Part shown: piece by piece, positions 52,317-61,303 of the stretch
Numbering within the stretch: position 1 is the first letter of the stretch
Layout of the letters: each line of letters begins with the position of its first letter
NCBI RefSeq assembly: GCF_038595055.1
Contig: NZ_CP152002.1
Span: forward strand, 3,578,501-3,642,500
DNA: 64,000 nt
Reading direction: 5' to 3'
Origin: Paenibacillus sp. FSL R7-0345
GTDB lineage: Bacteria; Bacillota; Bacilli; Paenibacillales; Paenibacillaceae
Program-made: the position numbers and the translations under genes
The notes under the pieces: generated by a model
Told to the model about the DNA's origin: nothing
Databases searched by the model: none
What the model saw: the letters and a program-made list of their open reading frames with translations, nothing else

Positions 52317-52360
52317 AGTGAGTAAACTCACTATAAACAAATAAAGTGAGGTTACTCACT
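52317..52360. promoter_or_regulatory. Double MarR operator: two AGTGAG-N4-CTCACT repeats
   Basis: AGTGAG-TAAA-CTCACT is at 52317-52332 and AGTGAG-GTTA-CTCACT at 52345-52360. Their centres are 28 bases apart, about 2.7 helical turns. They lie between the MarR gene and the MFS gene and probably bind MarR dimers. Confidence 0.75.
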
Positions 52361-52388
52361 AAATTAAGCATGCTGGAGGCAAGCTATC

Positions 52389-53588
52389 ATGAAAACCGGT
52401 TATTCACAGCAACAACAGTCTACTAAATTATGGACAATGGATTTTGTACTAATTACGGCGGCTAGCTTTTTTTTATTCTTCGGATTTCAAATACTGCTGC
52501 CTACGTTGCCGGTTTACATGCTGGACTTGGGTGGAAACAATACAGCGGTCGGCTTGATCATCAGTATCTTTACTGTATTCTCGTTATTCAGCCGGCCATT
52601 GGTCGGAGCACTTATGAGCCGGAGCAAAAAAGGCTGGCTTGTTGCAGGTCTAGTCCTTTGTTTTATTATTATATCCTCGTACAATTGGACGCTTTCAGTT
52701 GGATTGCTACTACTGGCACGCTGTGTTCATGGCGTTTGCTGGGGAATTGTCACCGTCACGTCGAGTACAATGGCCTCAGATATTATTCCGGCTAACCGGC
52801 GGGGAGAGGGGATTGGTTTTTTCGGGCTCGCCAGCACGCTTGCTATGGCACTCGCACCTGCGATCGGACTTGCTCTTCTAGATGGAAAATGGCAGATGCC
52901 TGGTGTCATTTTTGTTGCAGCCGCCAGTACAGCGCTAGCCTTGATATGCGTGTGGGGCGTTCAGAAGCAGCGTAATCATAGTAATGAGCGTTCCGGCAGC
53001 ACTGATCAGGCACAAGCAAGGCTTCCTCTCCGGTCACAGCTATTCGAGCCAAAGGCGCTGTTTCCCTCCTTGCTCGGCTTGTTGATCGGGATCGTTTACG
53101 GCGGGATCGTCAGCTTTATTACGCTGTTTGGTGAAGAAGCCCAGATTGGCAATGTCGGTTTGTTTTTTACGTTAAATGCCATCAGCCTGCTCATCGTGCG
53201 ATTAATTTCCGGACGGCTGTTTGACCGTAAAGGCCACGTATGGGTCATTTTTCCAGGCAGTTTGTTACTGGCCGCTTCGCTCCTCGTTTTGTCCTATACC
53301 CATAGCATGACTATGCTGGCAATTTCGGCAGTCCTTTTTGGTTTCGGGTTCGGTGCAGTGCAGCCTTCGCTCCAGGCGTGGATCTTAAACCGCGTAGAAC
53401 CGGAACTGCGGGGTCCTGCGAATGCGACATTTTATTCGGCATTTGATCTTGGCATCGGCGGAGGGGCGCTACTCCTTGGCCGCCTTGCAGAAGCAAGCAG
53501 TTATGCGGTGATGTATCGTTATTCCTTTCTCGTTATCGTACTATTCTGTACTGTCTATATAGCGTATATCTGGAGGAAATCTAATTAA
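52389..53588 (+). CDS. MFS transporter, probable efflux pump
   Basis: A 399-residue major facilitator with about twelve membrane segments in two halves joined by a charged loop near residues 195-215. Segment 1-2 reads ASFFLFFGFQILLPTLPVYMLDLGG, and segment 4-5 carries the typical LLARCVHGVCWGIVTVTSSTMASDIIP. It lies behind the double MarR operator. Its closest visible relatives are general drug or metabolite exporters of the YfhI/YttB kind. The substrate is unknown. Confidence 0.87.
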   Translation: MKTGYSQQQQSTKLWTMDFVLITAASFFLFFGFQILLPTLPVYMLDLGGNNTAVGLIISIFTVFSLFSRPLVGALMSRSKKGWLVAGLVLCFIIISSYNWTLSVGLLLLARCVHGVCWGIVTVTSSTMASDIIPANRRGEGIGFFGLASTLAMALAPAIGLALLDGKWQMPGVIFVAAASTALALICVWGVQKQRNHSNERSGSTDQAQARLPLRSQLFEPKALFPSLLGLLIGIVYGGIVSFITLFGEEAQIGNVGLFFTLNAISLLIVRLISGRLFDRKGHVWVIFPGSLLLAASLLVLSYTHSMTMLAISAVLFGFGFGAVQPSLQAWILNRVEPELRGPANATFYSAFDLGIGGGALLLGRLAEASSYAVMYRYSFLVIVLFCTVYIAYIWRKSN

Positions 53589-53639
53589 AGGGAAAACACT
53601 TGAAGAGGTGATCTTTTCTTTGTTCTATACAAGCCTATA

Positions 53640-53669
53640 AAAGGCAGCCCCAATAGGGACTGCTTTTTT
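53640..53669 (+). terminator. Terminator after the MFS gene
   Basis: GCAG-CCCC-AATA-GGGA-CTGC, followed by T6. Confidence 0.7.
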
Positions 53670-54017
53670 CTTCATTTTATAAAAGATGGTGTTTCCTTAC
53701 CGGTAAGAGCTGCTTATAAACTGACAAGTGAAAAGAAAACGTTTCGGAATTTAGAATATAGTCCCACAAGAGCCCGCGCCCAGCGCGGGTTTGTTGTTTT
53801 TAAGGAACAACGTTCTTGTCTTTTGCTCAGGGCAAGAACTTGCCCCCATTGCCGAATTGATAATTATCTAAGTTATTTGTGCTAAGTAGTAATATGTTTG
53901 ACTTGAGATTGATGGAAAGTAAATGTTTGAACATGGACAATGTACTGCTTTCAACGGTACAACGTATTTTATAGCAACTGGATTAGTCATATTGGCTGAA
54001 CCGTTGAATCTTCATGA
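53670..54017 (+). other. Gene-free stretch with a second terminator-like hairpin
   Basis: CCCGCGC-CCA-GCGCGGG with a T-rich tail lies at 53772-53800. It resembles the one at 50625. No gene, promoter or ribosome binding site could be recognised in the rest, including the bases right before the monooxygenase gene. Confidence 0.5.
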
Positions 54018-55490
54018 ATGGGGTGGTGGGCCACGGCAGTTAAGAACGGCAAGGAATATACCGAGCGTATCAACCGCCAGCAAATCAATATATGGTATCA
54101 GGGTAAAACCATCAAAGGGCCTTTATCCAGCCATCCCGCTTTCAACGGATTAATGAAGACCCAAGCTGAAATGTATGATATGCAGCATCAGAAGAAAATC
54201 ATGGAACAACTGACCTTTCAGAGCGGGACTGACGGGGAGCGTTACGGACTTTCCTTCCTGGCACCGAGAAGCAAGGAAGACCTGGTTCGCAGGAGAATCA
54301 TGATGGAATTGTGGGCAGAGAAGCACCATGGGTTTTTAGGGAGATCACCAGATTATATGAACACGACGCTGATGTCTTTATATACCGCAGCTCATCTGTT
54401 ACAAGAATACAATCCGGAATATGAAGATAATCTCAAAAAGTACTATGAATACTGCCGAAGTCAGGACATCACATTATCCCATGCATTCATTCAGCCGTTT
54501 GCCAGCCGATTGTCCGAGCTGGTGGACGAGTTTGATGATTCCATTACAGCTAAAGTTATCGATCACACGGAGAACGGAATTGTGGTAAGCGGTGCTTTTA
54601 TGATGGCTACGCAGGCTGCAACCTGTGATGAAATACTGGTGTTTCCTTCACCTTTACCTTCCATGCTGGAACAGGATAATCCATATGCCTTTGCATTTGC
54701 CGTTCCCAATGATCTGGAAGGAATGACCTTCATTTGTCGGGAGAGTTATTCAGGCTCATCTCATTATGATCATCCGCTGAGCAGCAGATTTGAAGAAATG
54801 GACGCCATGGTTATCTTTGATCACGTGTTCATACCACGCAACCGTATCTTTTACTTAGGGAAGGAAGAGATTGGAGAGCGGCTGTTCAGCGAAGGGAATT
54901 TTCACAGCCATACCGGCCATCAGGTGCTTACACGATACATTGCCAAGACGGAATTTCTTCTCGGCCTGGTCTCTAAATTGTCGGATGAACAGAATATCTC
55001 GCTCGAACCGGTTACTATAGAGCGGATATCTCGGATTTTGACCATGCTTGAAAATTTGAAATCTCTTCGCCTGGCTTCGGAAATGTTGGCAGAACCGGAT
55101 TCCAAGGGCTATTATGTGCCGGCCAAAAATCCGCTGATTGCTGCTACGATGCAGTATTCCTCTTTTTATCAGGAGATGCTGGGTATGCTCCAGGACATCA
55201 GTTCCAGCAGTCTCGTTATGCTTCCTTCCGAGACAGATCTGGAATCTGATGCCGGCGACTTTATCCGTCTTTATCTTAAAGGACAGGATACATCCGCCTG
55301 CGACCGGATTTCTCTTTTCCGGCTGTCCTGGGAGCTGGGTGTCGGCCCCTTCGGCGGCAGACAGAAACAGTTTGAGCGCTTTTTCTTTGGAAACACCCGT
55401 ACGCTTACTTCCCGAATGTATAACGGGTACAGTCTGGACAAATACAAAGCGATGATTGAGGAATTTCTGCACCGCGGGGAAACCCGCTAA
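54018..55490 (+). CDS. hpaB: HpaB-type flavin-dependent 4-hydroxyphenylacetate 3-monooxygenase, large component
   Basis: A 490-residue FADH2-dependent aromatic hydroxylase. The N-terminal signature AVKNGKEYTERINRQQ, the central SHAFIQPF and YSGSSHYDHPLSSRFEEMDAMVIFDHVFIPRNRIF, and the C-terminal GVGPFGGRQKQFERFF are those of HpaB/HpaH. Its length is that of the family. No flavin reductase (HpaC) gene is in the window. ATG 54018 is the only in-frame start before the conserved N-terminus but has no good ribosome binding site, and the sequence before it looks like a junction, so expression is doubtful. It may act on phenolic acids liberated from plant wall. Confidence 0.85.
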   Translation: MGWWATAVKNGKEYTERINRQQINIWYQGKTIKGPLSSHPAFNGLMKTQAEMYDMQHQKKIMEQLTFQSGTDGERYGLSFLAPRSKEDLVRRRIMMELWAEKHHGFLGRSPDYMNTTLMSLYTAAHLLQEYNPEYEDNLKKYYEYCRSQDITLSHAFIQPFASRLSELVDEFDDSITAKVIDHTENGIVVSGAFMMATQAATCDEILVFPSPLPSMLEQDNPYAFAFAVPNDLEGMTFICRESYSGSSHYDHPLSSRFEEMDAMVIFDHVFIPRNRIFYLGKEEIGERLFSEGNFHSHTGHQVLTRYIAKTEFLLGLVSKLSDEQNISLEPVTIERISRILTMLENLKSLRLASEMLAEPDSKGYYVPAKNPLIAATMQYSSFYQEMLGMLQDISSSSLVMLPSETDLESDAGDFIRLYLKGQDTSACDRISLFRLSWELGVGPFGGRQKQFERFFFGNTRTLTSRMYNGYSLDKYKAMIEEFLHRGETR

Positions 55491-55566
55491 TTCCAGAAAA
55501 GTGGCAATTCTAGCCTGAACTTCACTGCATGGAAAGAACACCAAACGGATTTCTCAGATTGTTGAG

Positions 55567-55602
55567 AAACCCAGGTCTTTTAAAGACTCCGGGTTTCTTT
55601 TG
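55567..55602 (+). terminator. Terminator after hpaB
   Basis: GAAACCC and GGTCTTT pair with AAAGACT and GGGTTTC around a short loop, followed by TTTTG. Confidence 0.8.
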
Positions 55603-55790
55603 TATTTCAATGTCGATCTGCAAAGGGGCAGTAATATCCGGATATTAGGATCTGGCCCAAAAAGAACGAAAAAACATTTCTCAATAAAAAGCATAGGATG
55701 TACGAAAACTTTCCCTGTACCTTACCCGGGTATCAGCAGGAAAGCTTTTTTTTGTACAAGAGTATTCCCGGATAATCCAAAAAGAATATA

Positions 55791-55850
55791 TTGACCAAAG
55801 CAATAAACATGGATATAATTTACACTGTTAATCGTAATAATTACTATTAA
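55791..55850 (+). promoter_or_regulatory. Promoter with Zur box for the metallophore transport operon
   Basis: TTGACC (55791-55796) and TATAAT (55814-55819) are 17 bases apart. Just downstream, 55828-55850 contains ATCGTAAT-A-ATTACTAT, matching the Bacillota Zur box (AAATCGTAAT-N-ATTACGATTT) at about 19 of 22 positions. The box covers the expected transcription start, so zinc-bound Zur would block transcription and zinc shortage would induce the operon. Confidence 0.85.
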
Positions 55851-55875
55851 TTTTTATACCATTCATTAGTATACA

Positions 55876-56254
55876 GGAGGTGAGGACTGCTTCAGAAAAT
55901 ATCGTTCGCCAAAGAATCATGTATTGAACAGGAATTCGGGAGCTTCCACCTCAGCTCTGATTCAAAGGTTGTAATGATCGGGTCAGGAGCCCATACGTCT
56001 GGTAACAGGGGAAATACATGATTTCGGGCTAGAAATAAAGTCAGCGACTCATATTATTTTTAATTCAACGGTTTAGCATGACTGCAGATGCTTATCTGAG
56101 TGTATTAAGTAGCCTTAACAGGGATGTACTGGCGCATGTAAAATGCATTCTGTTGATTTCTCCAACTTCAGGCTCTAACAGTCTGCTTCACCCATACATA
56201 CAAAAGACCGGCTTGGAAGTGGAAGTAATCAGCTCATACTATGGGGGAAATCAA
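55876..56254 (+). pseudogene. Fused remnants of cntL and cntM (opine metallophore biosynthesis)
   Basis: After AGGAGG at 55875 the frame from 55887 reads ESCIEQEFGSFHLSSDSKVV and MIGSGAH, which matches the middle of CntL-type nicotianamine-synthase-like enzymes. One frame over, EIKSATHIIFNSTV-stop (to 56076) matches a later part. From 56078 TADAYLSVLSSLNRD and ILLISPTSGSN match the middle of CntM opine dehydrogenase, ending at the cntA start. cntK, both ends of cntL and most of cntM are missing. Identification rests on recalled S. aureus sequences. The biosynthesis pathway is broken here, at least at this locus. Confidence 0.82.
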
Positions 56255-57856
56255 ATGAAACGAAAATTAATTACTTTATTGGCGGCAGTCACGGCGCTGG
56301 CTTTGCTAGCCGGATGCGGTAAGGCGGAGAACGGACAAACCGATGTGTCCAGTCCAAAGCAGGAGCTCGTTTACGCAACAGTCAAGGATATTAACGATAT
56401 GAATCCGCATCTTTATCCAGGCTCAATGCCGGCCCAAGGAATGGTTTACGAATCATTGGTTGAAAACACTCCTGAAGGAATCAAGCCGCTGCTGGCAGAA
56501 TCCTGGGACATCTCTGAAGACGGAACTGTATATACCTTTCATCTAAGACAAGGTGTTACCTTCCACGATGGAGAGCCGTTTAATGCGGAGGCAGTCAAGC
56601 AGAATATCGATGCAGTTCAGCATAATGCGGTCAAGCATTCATGGATCAGGCTGTCCACCAAAATTATCGATACCAAGGCAGTGGACGAAAACACCTTCCA
56701 GATGACTTTGTCAGAACCCTATTATCCTGCTTTGCTTGAGCTCTCCATGACCAGACCCTACGTCTTCCTGTCACCGAAAGACTTTATTAACGGGGAAACC
56801 AAAGATGGAGTGAACGGTCACAACGGAACCGGCCCTTATCGGCTCACCGAACACCAGACAGATCAATATGCTATTTTTGAAGCAAATCCTGATTACTGGA
56901 ACGGCGCACCGGAGATTAAGAAAATTACCGCAAAGGTGCTTCCGACAGGAGAAACAACATTCCTGGCCCTGCAAAAAGGGGAAGTTAACTTTATTTTTAC
57001 TGATGACAGGGGAACCGACAGTATTGATACAGAGGCAATGGACTGTCTAATTGAAGCCGGGGATTATCAAGTCGTTAGAAGTGAGCCGATGAACACGAAA
57101 GTAATTGTGGCCAACAGCAGCAAAGCTGGAAGTCCTGCACAAGAAAAAGCAGTCCGTGAAGCGATCTGGCATGCGATCGACCGCGAAAGTATCGCCAATC
57201 AAATTTTTAACGGTAAAGAAACGCCCGCTGAAACTTTGTTTTCGGCCAACGTGAACTATGCAGATATCGAATTGAAGACGCGCACCTATGATTTACAGGC
57301 GGCAGCACAGCTGCTGGACGATGCAGGCTGGACAGTCTCAGAAGGCGGAATCCGCTCTAAAGAGGGTAAGGTTTTATCCATGGAGCTCTATTATGATGCA
57401 GCTTCCATATCTCAGAAGACACAAGCTGAATTGATCCAAAATACCGTAAAAGGGATCGGCATGGAGCTGAAGCTGATCGGCGAAGATTCCTCCTCTATCG
57501 CTAACCGGAGAGCTTCAGGGACTTATGATTTGTTGTTCAACCAGACATGGGGCCTAGCATATGACCCGCAAAGTACAGTTTCTGCATTTACCTCCGAATC
57601 CTCTTACTATCATGCAACAAGCGGTATCGCTCAAGCAGAGCAGCTCTTTGAAAAAATCAATAATGTTATGGCAACCACTACAGAGGACCAGCGAAAATCA
57701 CTGTACACGGACATCCTGACGATTGTCCATGATGAGGCCATCTTCATTCCAATTACGAACGGAAATCTTACTGTAGTCGCTCCAAGCAGCTTGCAGGGCA
57801 TCGCCTTTAAGCAAACGCAATTTGAGTTGCCTTTCGAGAATATGCATTTTGAATAA
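56255..57856 (+). CDS. cntA: Opine-metallophore/nickel-type ABC transporter binding lipoprotein (CntA-like)
   Basis: A 533-residue solute-binding protein of ABC family 5 (peptide/nickel). The lipoprotein signal is KRKLITLLAAVTALALLAGC (Cys about 20). The family signature GTVYTFHLRQGVTFHDGEPFNAEAVKQNID follows, then GTGPYRLTEH. The frame is open back to 56078, but those residues are the cntM remnant; ATG 56255 has GGGGGA upstream. It heads a run of two permeases, two ATPases and an MFS exporter in the order cntABCDFE and lies behind a Zur box, which favours a staphylopine-like metal-opine ligand over plain nickel. Confidence 0.88.
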   Translation: MKRKLITLLAAVTALALLAGCGKAENGQTDVSSPKQELVYATVKDINDMNPHLYPGSMPAQGMVYESLVENTPEGIKPLLAESWDISEDGTVYTFHLRQGVTFHDGEPFNAEAVKQNIDAVQHNAVKHSWIRLSTKIIDTKAVDENTFQMTLSEPYYPALLELSMTRPYVFLSPKDFINGETKDGVNGHNGTGPYRLTEHQTDQYAIFEANPDYWNGAPEIKKITAKVLPTGETTFLALQKGEVNFIFTDDRGTDSIDTEAMDCLIEAGDYQVVRSEPMNTKVIVANSSKAGSPAQEKAVREAIWHAIDRESIANQIFNGKETPAETLFSANVNYADIELKTRTYDLQAAAQLLDDAGWTVSEGGIRSKEGKVLSMELYYDAASISQKTQAELIQNTVKGIGMELKLIGEDSSSIANRRASGTYDLLFNQTWGLAYDPQSTVSAFTSESSYYHATSGIAQAEQLFEKINNVMATTTEDQRKSLYTDILTIVHDEAIFIPITNGNLTVVAPSSLQGIAFKQTQFELPFENMHFE

Positions 57857-57880
57857 CCGGTTACGGAAAGGAAGGTCTTT

Positions 57881-58813
57881 ATGGGCATCTTTATCCTCAA
57901 AAGATCATTGCTGGCGGTTCCGCTGCTGATCATTATCTCATTCCTGAACTTTGCTCTGAATAACCTCTCACCGCTAGACCCGGCCGAGGTTGTTCTCCGG
58001 GCACAAGGAGTCCCGCAAGTCACTGAAGCCTTGCTCATGGAGACCAAAGCTGCACTCGGCATGGACCGGCCATTTCTGATCCGTTACTTTTATTGGCTGA
58101 CCTCCTGCCTCCGCCTGGACTTCGGGGACTCTTATATCACGGGTACAGCAGTGTGGGCGCTGCTTGGCCCGGCTTTTATGAACACGCTCAAATTAACTAT
58201 GGTATCGGTGATTGCTATACTGGCGGTTTCCGTCGGACTCGGAATCCTCTGTGCGCTGAAGGAAGGCAGGCTGCTTGACCGTTCTATCCGGGGCGTTTCA
58301 TTCTTCCTGACTTCCATGCCGTCGGCATGGCTTGCAGCAATGATGATCTGGTATTTCTCAGTAAAGCTGGATTGGCTGCCGACCAGCGGAATGGATTCCT
58401 GGGCCAGTTACATTCTGCCGGTGATCGTCCTTACTGTCAGCTATGCAGGCATTTACTTCCGTCTTGTCCGCAGCTCCATGCTGAGCCAGTTGTATGAGGA
58501 CTACACGCTATATGCCAGAGCCTGCGGTCTGCAGGAGAGGAAAATTACACTTAGAATGTTAAAGAACTCTATGCAGGTTGCTACTTCTGTGTTCTGTATG
58601 GCGGTCCCCATTATTCTGGGGAGTACAGTTGTCGTCGAAAGCATCTTCGCCTGGCCCGGTTTAGGTCCATTAACCGTAAATTCAATCCTGGGGAGGGATT
58701 TTCCGGTCATCCAGGCTTATGTCCTGGTACTGGCCGTTTCCTTCGTGCTGTTTAATACACTCTCGGATCTCATTAATGCAGCACTGGACCCCAAGTTAAG
58801 AAAGGAGTTCTAA
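57881..58813 (+). CDS. cntB: Metallophore/nickel ABC transporter permease (CntB-like)
   Basis: A 310-residue permease of the DppB/NikB type. The first membrane segment (RSLLAVPLLIIISFLNFALNNL) is followed by a periplasmic-side loop with PAEVVLRAQGV and FLIRYFYWLTSCLRLDFGDSY. About five further segments follow. The ATPase-contacting loop is DYTLYARACGLQERKITLRMLKN. GGAAAGGAAGG precedes ATG. It abuts the next permease gene directly (stop at 58813, start at 58814). It forms the membrane channel with CntC. Confidence 0.9.
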   Translation: MGIFILKRSLLAVPLLIIISFLNFALNNLSPLDPAEVVLRAQGVPQVTEALLMETKAALGMDRPFLIRYFYWLTSCLRLDFGDSYITGTAVWALLGPAFMNTLKLTMVSVIAILAVSVGLGILCALKEGRLLDRSIRGVSFFLTSMPSAWLAAMMIWYFSVKLDWLPTSGMDSWASYILPVIVLTVSYAGIYFRLVRSSMLSQLYEDYTLYARACGLQERKITLRMLKNSMQVATSVFCMAVPIILGSTVVVESIFAWPGLGPLTVNSILGRDFPVIQAYVLVLAVSFVLFNTLSDLINAALDPKLRKEF

Positions 58814-59707
58814 ATGAGCGTATTGCAAAAGATATGGGGGGACAAGCTTGCTGCCTTGTCCCTCACGATCATCGTGCTGACCGCAGCTGCGGGAATCTTA
58901 GCACCTTGGTTAGCGCCCCATAGTCCAGAGCAAGTTCATATGGAGCTGCGCTATGCTCTACCGTCCTGGAAATTCCTGCTTGGCAACGATCATTTGGGAC
59001 GCTGTGTATTATCCAGATTAATTTACGGCATACGTCCCAGTGTCCTGTGGGTATTTGTTGCGATGGCCGTATCTGCGCTTTTCGGGGCATTGCTGGGATT
59101 GCTGGCCGGTTATTTCAGGGGAAAGACAGACAGTGTGATCATGAGGGTCTGTGACGTAATGCTCTCCTTTCCCGGTTATGTCATGTCGCTGGCTGTAGTA
59201 GGGATATTGGGGCCGGGAATCCAGAACATTCTAATTGCCTTTGTCGTTATGAAATGGGCCTGGTTTGCGCGTGTCATCCGCTCTTCGGTCCTGCAGTATG
59301 CCGATGCAGACTATGTAAGATTTGCCAAAACGAGCGGAATGGGCAATATGACAATTATGATAAAGCATATCATGCCTGTGGCGCTTCCGGATTTTGCCGT
59401 CATTGCAAGCAGTGCGTTCGGAACGATGATTCTGCAAATCTCCGGACTGTCCTTTCTTGGTTTAGGGATCGAGGCGCCTCATGCGGAATGGGGCATGATG
59501 CTGAATGAAGCCAGAGGGGTAATGTTCTCCCGGCCGGAGCTTATGCTGGCTCCAGGGCTGGCCATCGTCATCATAGTATCAGCGGTAAATTTCTGCTCTG
59601 ATTCCCTGCAAGTAGCCTTAGATCCAAAATTGCAAAGAAAGCCTTCCAAACCGCGGCGGGCATTTACGAGATTTTCTGCCAAACTGAAGGGGGAAGAGGT
59701 GGCATAA
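58814..59707 (+). CDS. cntC: Metallophore/nickel ABC transporter permease (CntC-like)
   Basis: A 297-residue DppC/NikC-type permease. It begins with a membrane segment (LAALSLTIIVLTAAAGILAPWLAP), followed by the family motif LLGNDHLGRCVLSRLIYGIRPSV. The cytoplasmic loop is DADYVRFAKTSGMGNMTIMIKHIMP, and LGLGIEAPHAEWGMMLNEARG lies near the end. AAGGAG overlaps the end of cntB. The C-terminal tail is basic (RKPSKPRRAF). Confidence 0.9.
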   Translation: MSVLQKIWGDKLAALSLTIIVLTAAAGILAPWLAPHSPEQVHMELRYALPSWKFLLGNDHLGRCVLSRLIYGIRPSVLWVFVAMAVSALFGALLGLLAGYFRGKTDSVIMRVCDVMLSFPGYVMSLAVVGILGPGIQNILIAFVVMKWAWFARVIRSSVLQYADADYVRFAKTSGMGNMTIMIKHIMPVALPDFAVIASSAFGTMILQISGLSFLGLGIEAPHAEWGMMLNEARGVMFSRPELMLAPGLAIVIIVSAVNFCSDSLQVALDPKLQRKPSKPRRAFTRFSAKLKGEEVA

Positions 59708-59712
59708 CTTCC

Positions 59713-60534
59713 ATGAACACGCTGGAGGTTTCAAATTTACGATTATGGGATGCTTTAACGGATACGATCCTTGTCAAGGACAGCTCTTTTCAGATCAAGC
59801 CCGAGCGCTGTCTGGCTATTGTAGGGGAGAGCGGGAGCGGGAAGTCTGTAACCTGCCGGGCGATTATGCGGCTGAACAGGTCCAACATTAGGCAGAGCGG
59901 AAGCATAAAGCTTAACGGAATGAATCTCACCGGACTCTCTGATCAGGAAATGCGGAAGCAAAGGGGCCGGCAGCTATGCCTGATTATGCAAAACGGGATG
60001 CGCGCTTTCGACCCTTCCAGCGTTGTCGGCAATCATTTCAAAGAGACGCTGAAGCAGCATTATGGTTGGAGCAAAACGGAAATTATTGCGAAGATGGCCG
60101 TCGCCATGGAAAACGTCATGCTTAAGGACCCGGTGACGCTGATGAATAAATACCCGCATCAGCTATCAGGAGGCATGCTGCAGCGGATGATGATTGCGCT
60201 GGCCATCGTCCTGAAGCCAACGCTGATTATCGCCGATGAACCGACATCCGCACTGGATACATTATCCCGGTATGAGGTTATGGAGCAGTTCATTTCCCTG
60301 AAGTCCGAGACTGGCTGTTCTATGATTTTTGTCTCGCATGATCTTGGCGCGGTAAAACGGATTGCTGATGATATCGTCGTTATGAGGGACGGCGAGATTG
60401 TCGAGAGTGGAGCGGCTGCCGAGATTTTTACCAACACCAAACATGCTTACACCAAATATCTAATCGAAGCGAAGCAGGCACTGAACAGCCACTTCATCCG
60501 GAGTATGGGAGGTCTTAAGCTTGTTGACCGTTAA
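59713..60534 (+). CDS. cntD: Metallophore/nickel ABC transporter ATPase (CntD-like)
   Basis: A 273-residue ATPase of the DppD/NikD type. Walker A is GESGSGKS (residues 38-45), the Q-loop region CLIMQNGMRAFDPSS, the signature LSGGMLQRMMIALAI, Walker B LIIADEPTSALD, and the switch His is in FVSHDLG. It starts 5 bases after cntC ends. It overlaps the start of the second ATPase gene. It should form a heterodimer with CntF that drives import through CntBC. Confidence 0.92.
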   Translation: MNTLEVSNLRLWDALTDTILVKDSSFQIKPERCLAIVGESGSGKSVTCRAIMRLNRSNIRQSGSIKLNGMNLTGLSDQEMRKQRGRQLCLIMQNGMRAFDPSSVVGNHFKETLKQHYGWSKTEIIAKMAVAMENVMLKDPVTLMNKYPHQLSGGMLQRMMIALAIVLKPTLIIADEPTSALDTLSRYEVMEQFISLKSETGCSMIFVSHDLGAVKRIADDIVVMRDGEIVESGAAAEIFTNTKHAYTKYLIEAKQALNSHFIRSMGGLKLVDR

Positions 60535-61303
60535 TCAGGTGGATAAATCATATTCTAGCGGGGGATTGTTCTTCAGCAGGAACAAGCAGGTGTTGCATCA
60601 TATCAGCTTTGCCTTGGAGGCTGGCGAGGTGCTAGGCATCATCGGAGAGAGCGGAAGCGGGAAATCAACTTTGGGACGTCTGCTGCTTGGCATCGAGAAG
60701 CCGGACCACGGCACGATTCAATTTGAAGGCAGGGATATAGGGGAGCGGGCCGGCAGAAAGGGAAAGATCAGTGCTGTATTTCAAGATTATACCTCTTCAA
60801 TCCATCCCTATTTCACTGTGGAGAAGGCATTGGCGGAACCGCTCAAAATTCAAGGACGTAATCATATAGAAGTCGATCAAAAAATTGACAGCCTGTTACG
60901 TGAAGTAGGCTTGGACAGCTCTTACCGGAAAAAGTATCCCCATGAGCTGTCGGGAGGACAAGCACAGCGGGTGTGCATTGCTAGAGCAGTTTCAACGGAT
61001 CCTCATTATATTCTCCTGGATGAAGCCGTCAGTTCTCTGGATGCATCTGTTCAGTTCCAGATTCTGGAGCTACTGAAGAAGCTGAAAGAGACGTACGGCA
61101 TGAGCTATATTTTCATTACGCATGATCTTCAGGCAGCTGCCTATTTGTGCGACCGGATGATGTTTATCCGCGGCGGTCAGATCGAAGAGATCATATCCGC
61201 CCAGCGATTAAACGAGGTGCAGTCTGAATACTCCAAAGCGATGCTGCAGATGGCATTACGTTTAACAGACAGCAGAGATGGGAAGGGGAGAAACATATTG
61301 TGA
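60521..61303 (+). CDS. cntF: Metallophore/nickel ABC transporter ATPase (CntF-like)
   Basis: A 260-residue ATPase of the DppF/NikE type. Walker A is GESGSGKST (residues 42-50), the Q-loop FQDYTSSIHPYFTV, the signature LSGGQAQRVCIARAV and Walker B ILLDEAVSSLD, where the usual DEPTSALD is altered. The start is TTG at 60521 inside the end of cntD, with GGGAGG 8 bases upstream. Its stop overlaps the exporter's GTG. It is the partner of CntD. Confidence 0.92.
   Translation: MLTVNQVDKSYSSGGLFFSRNKQVLHHISFALEAGEVLGIIGESGSGKSTLGRLLLGIEKPDHGTIQFEGRDIGERAGRKGKISAVFQDYTSSIHPYFTVEKALAEPLKIQGRNHIEVDQKIDSLLREVGLDSSYRKKYPHELSGGQAQRVCIARAVSTDPHYILLDEAVSSLDASVQFQILELLKKLKETYGMSYIFITHDLQAAAYLCDRMMFIRGGQIEEIISAQRLNEVQSEYSKAMLQMALRLTDSRDGKGRNIL

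Noticed and set aside
56078..56254. 59-residue N-terminal extension of CntA
   Set aside because: The residues belong to a CntM fragment; the lipoprotein signal starts at ATG 56255.
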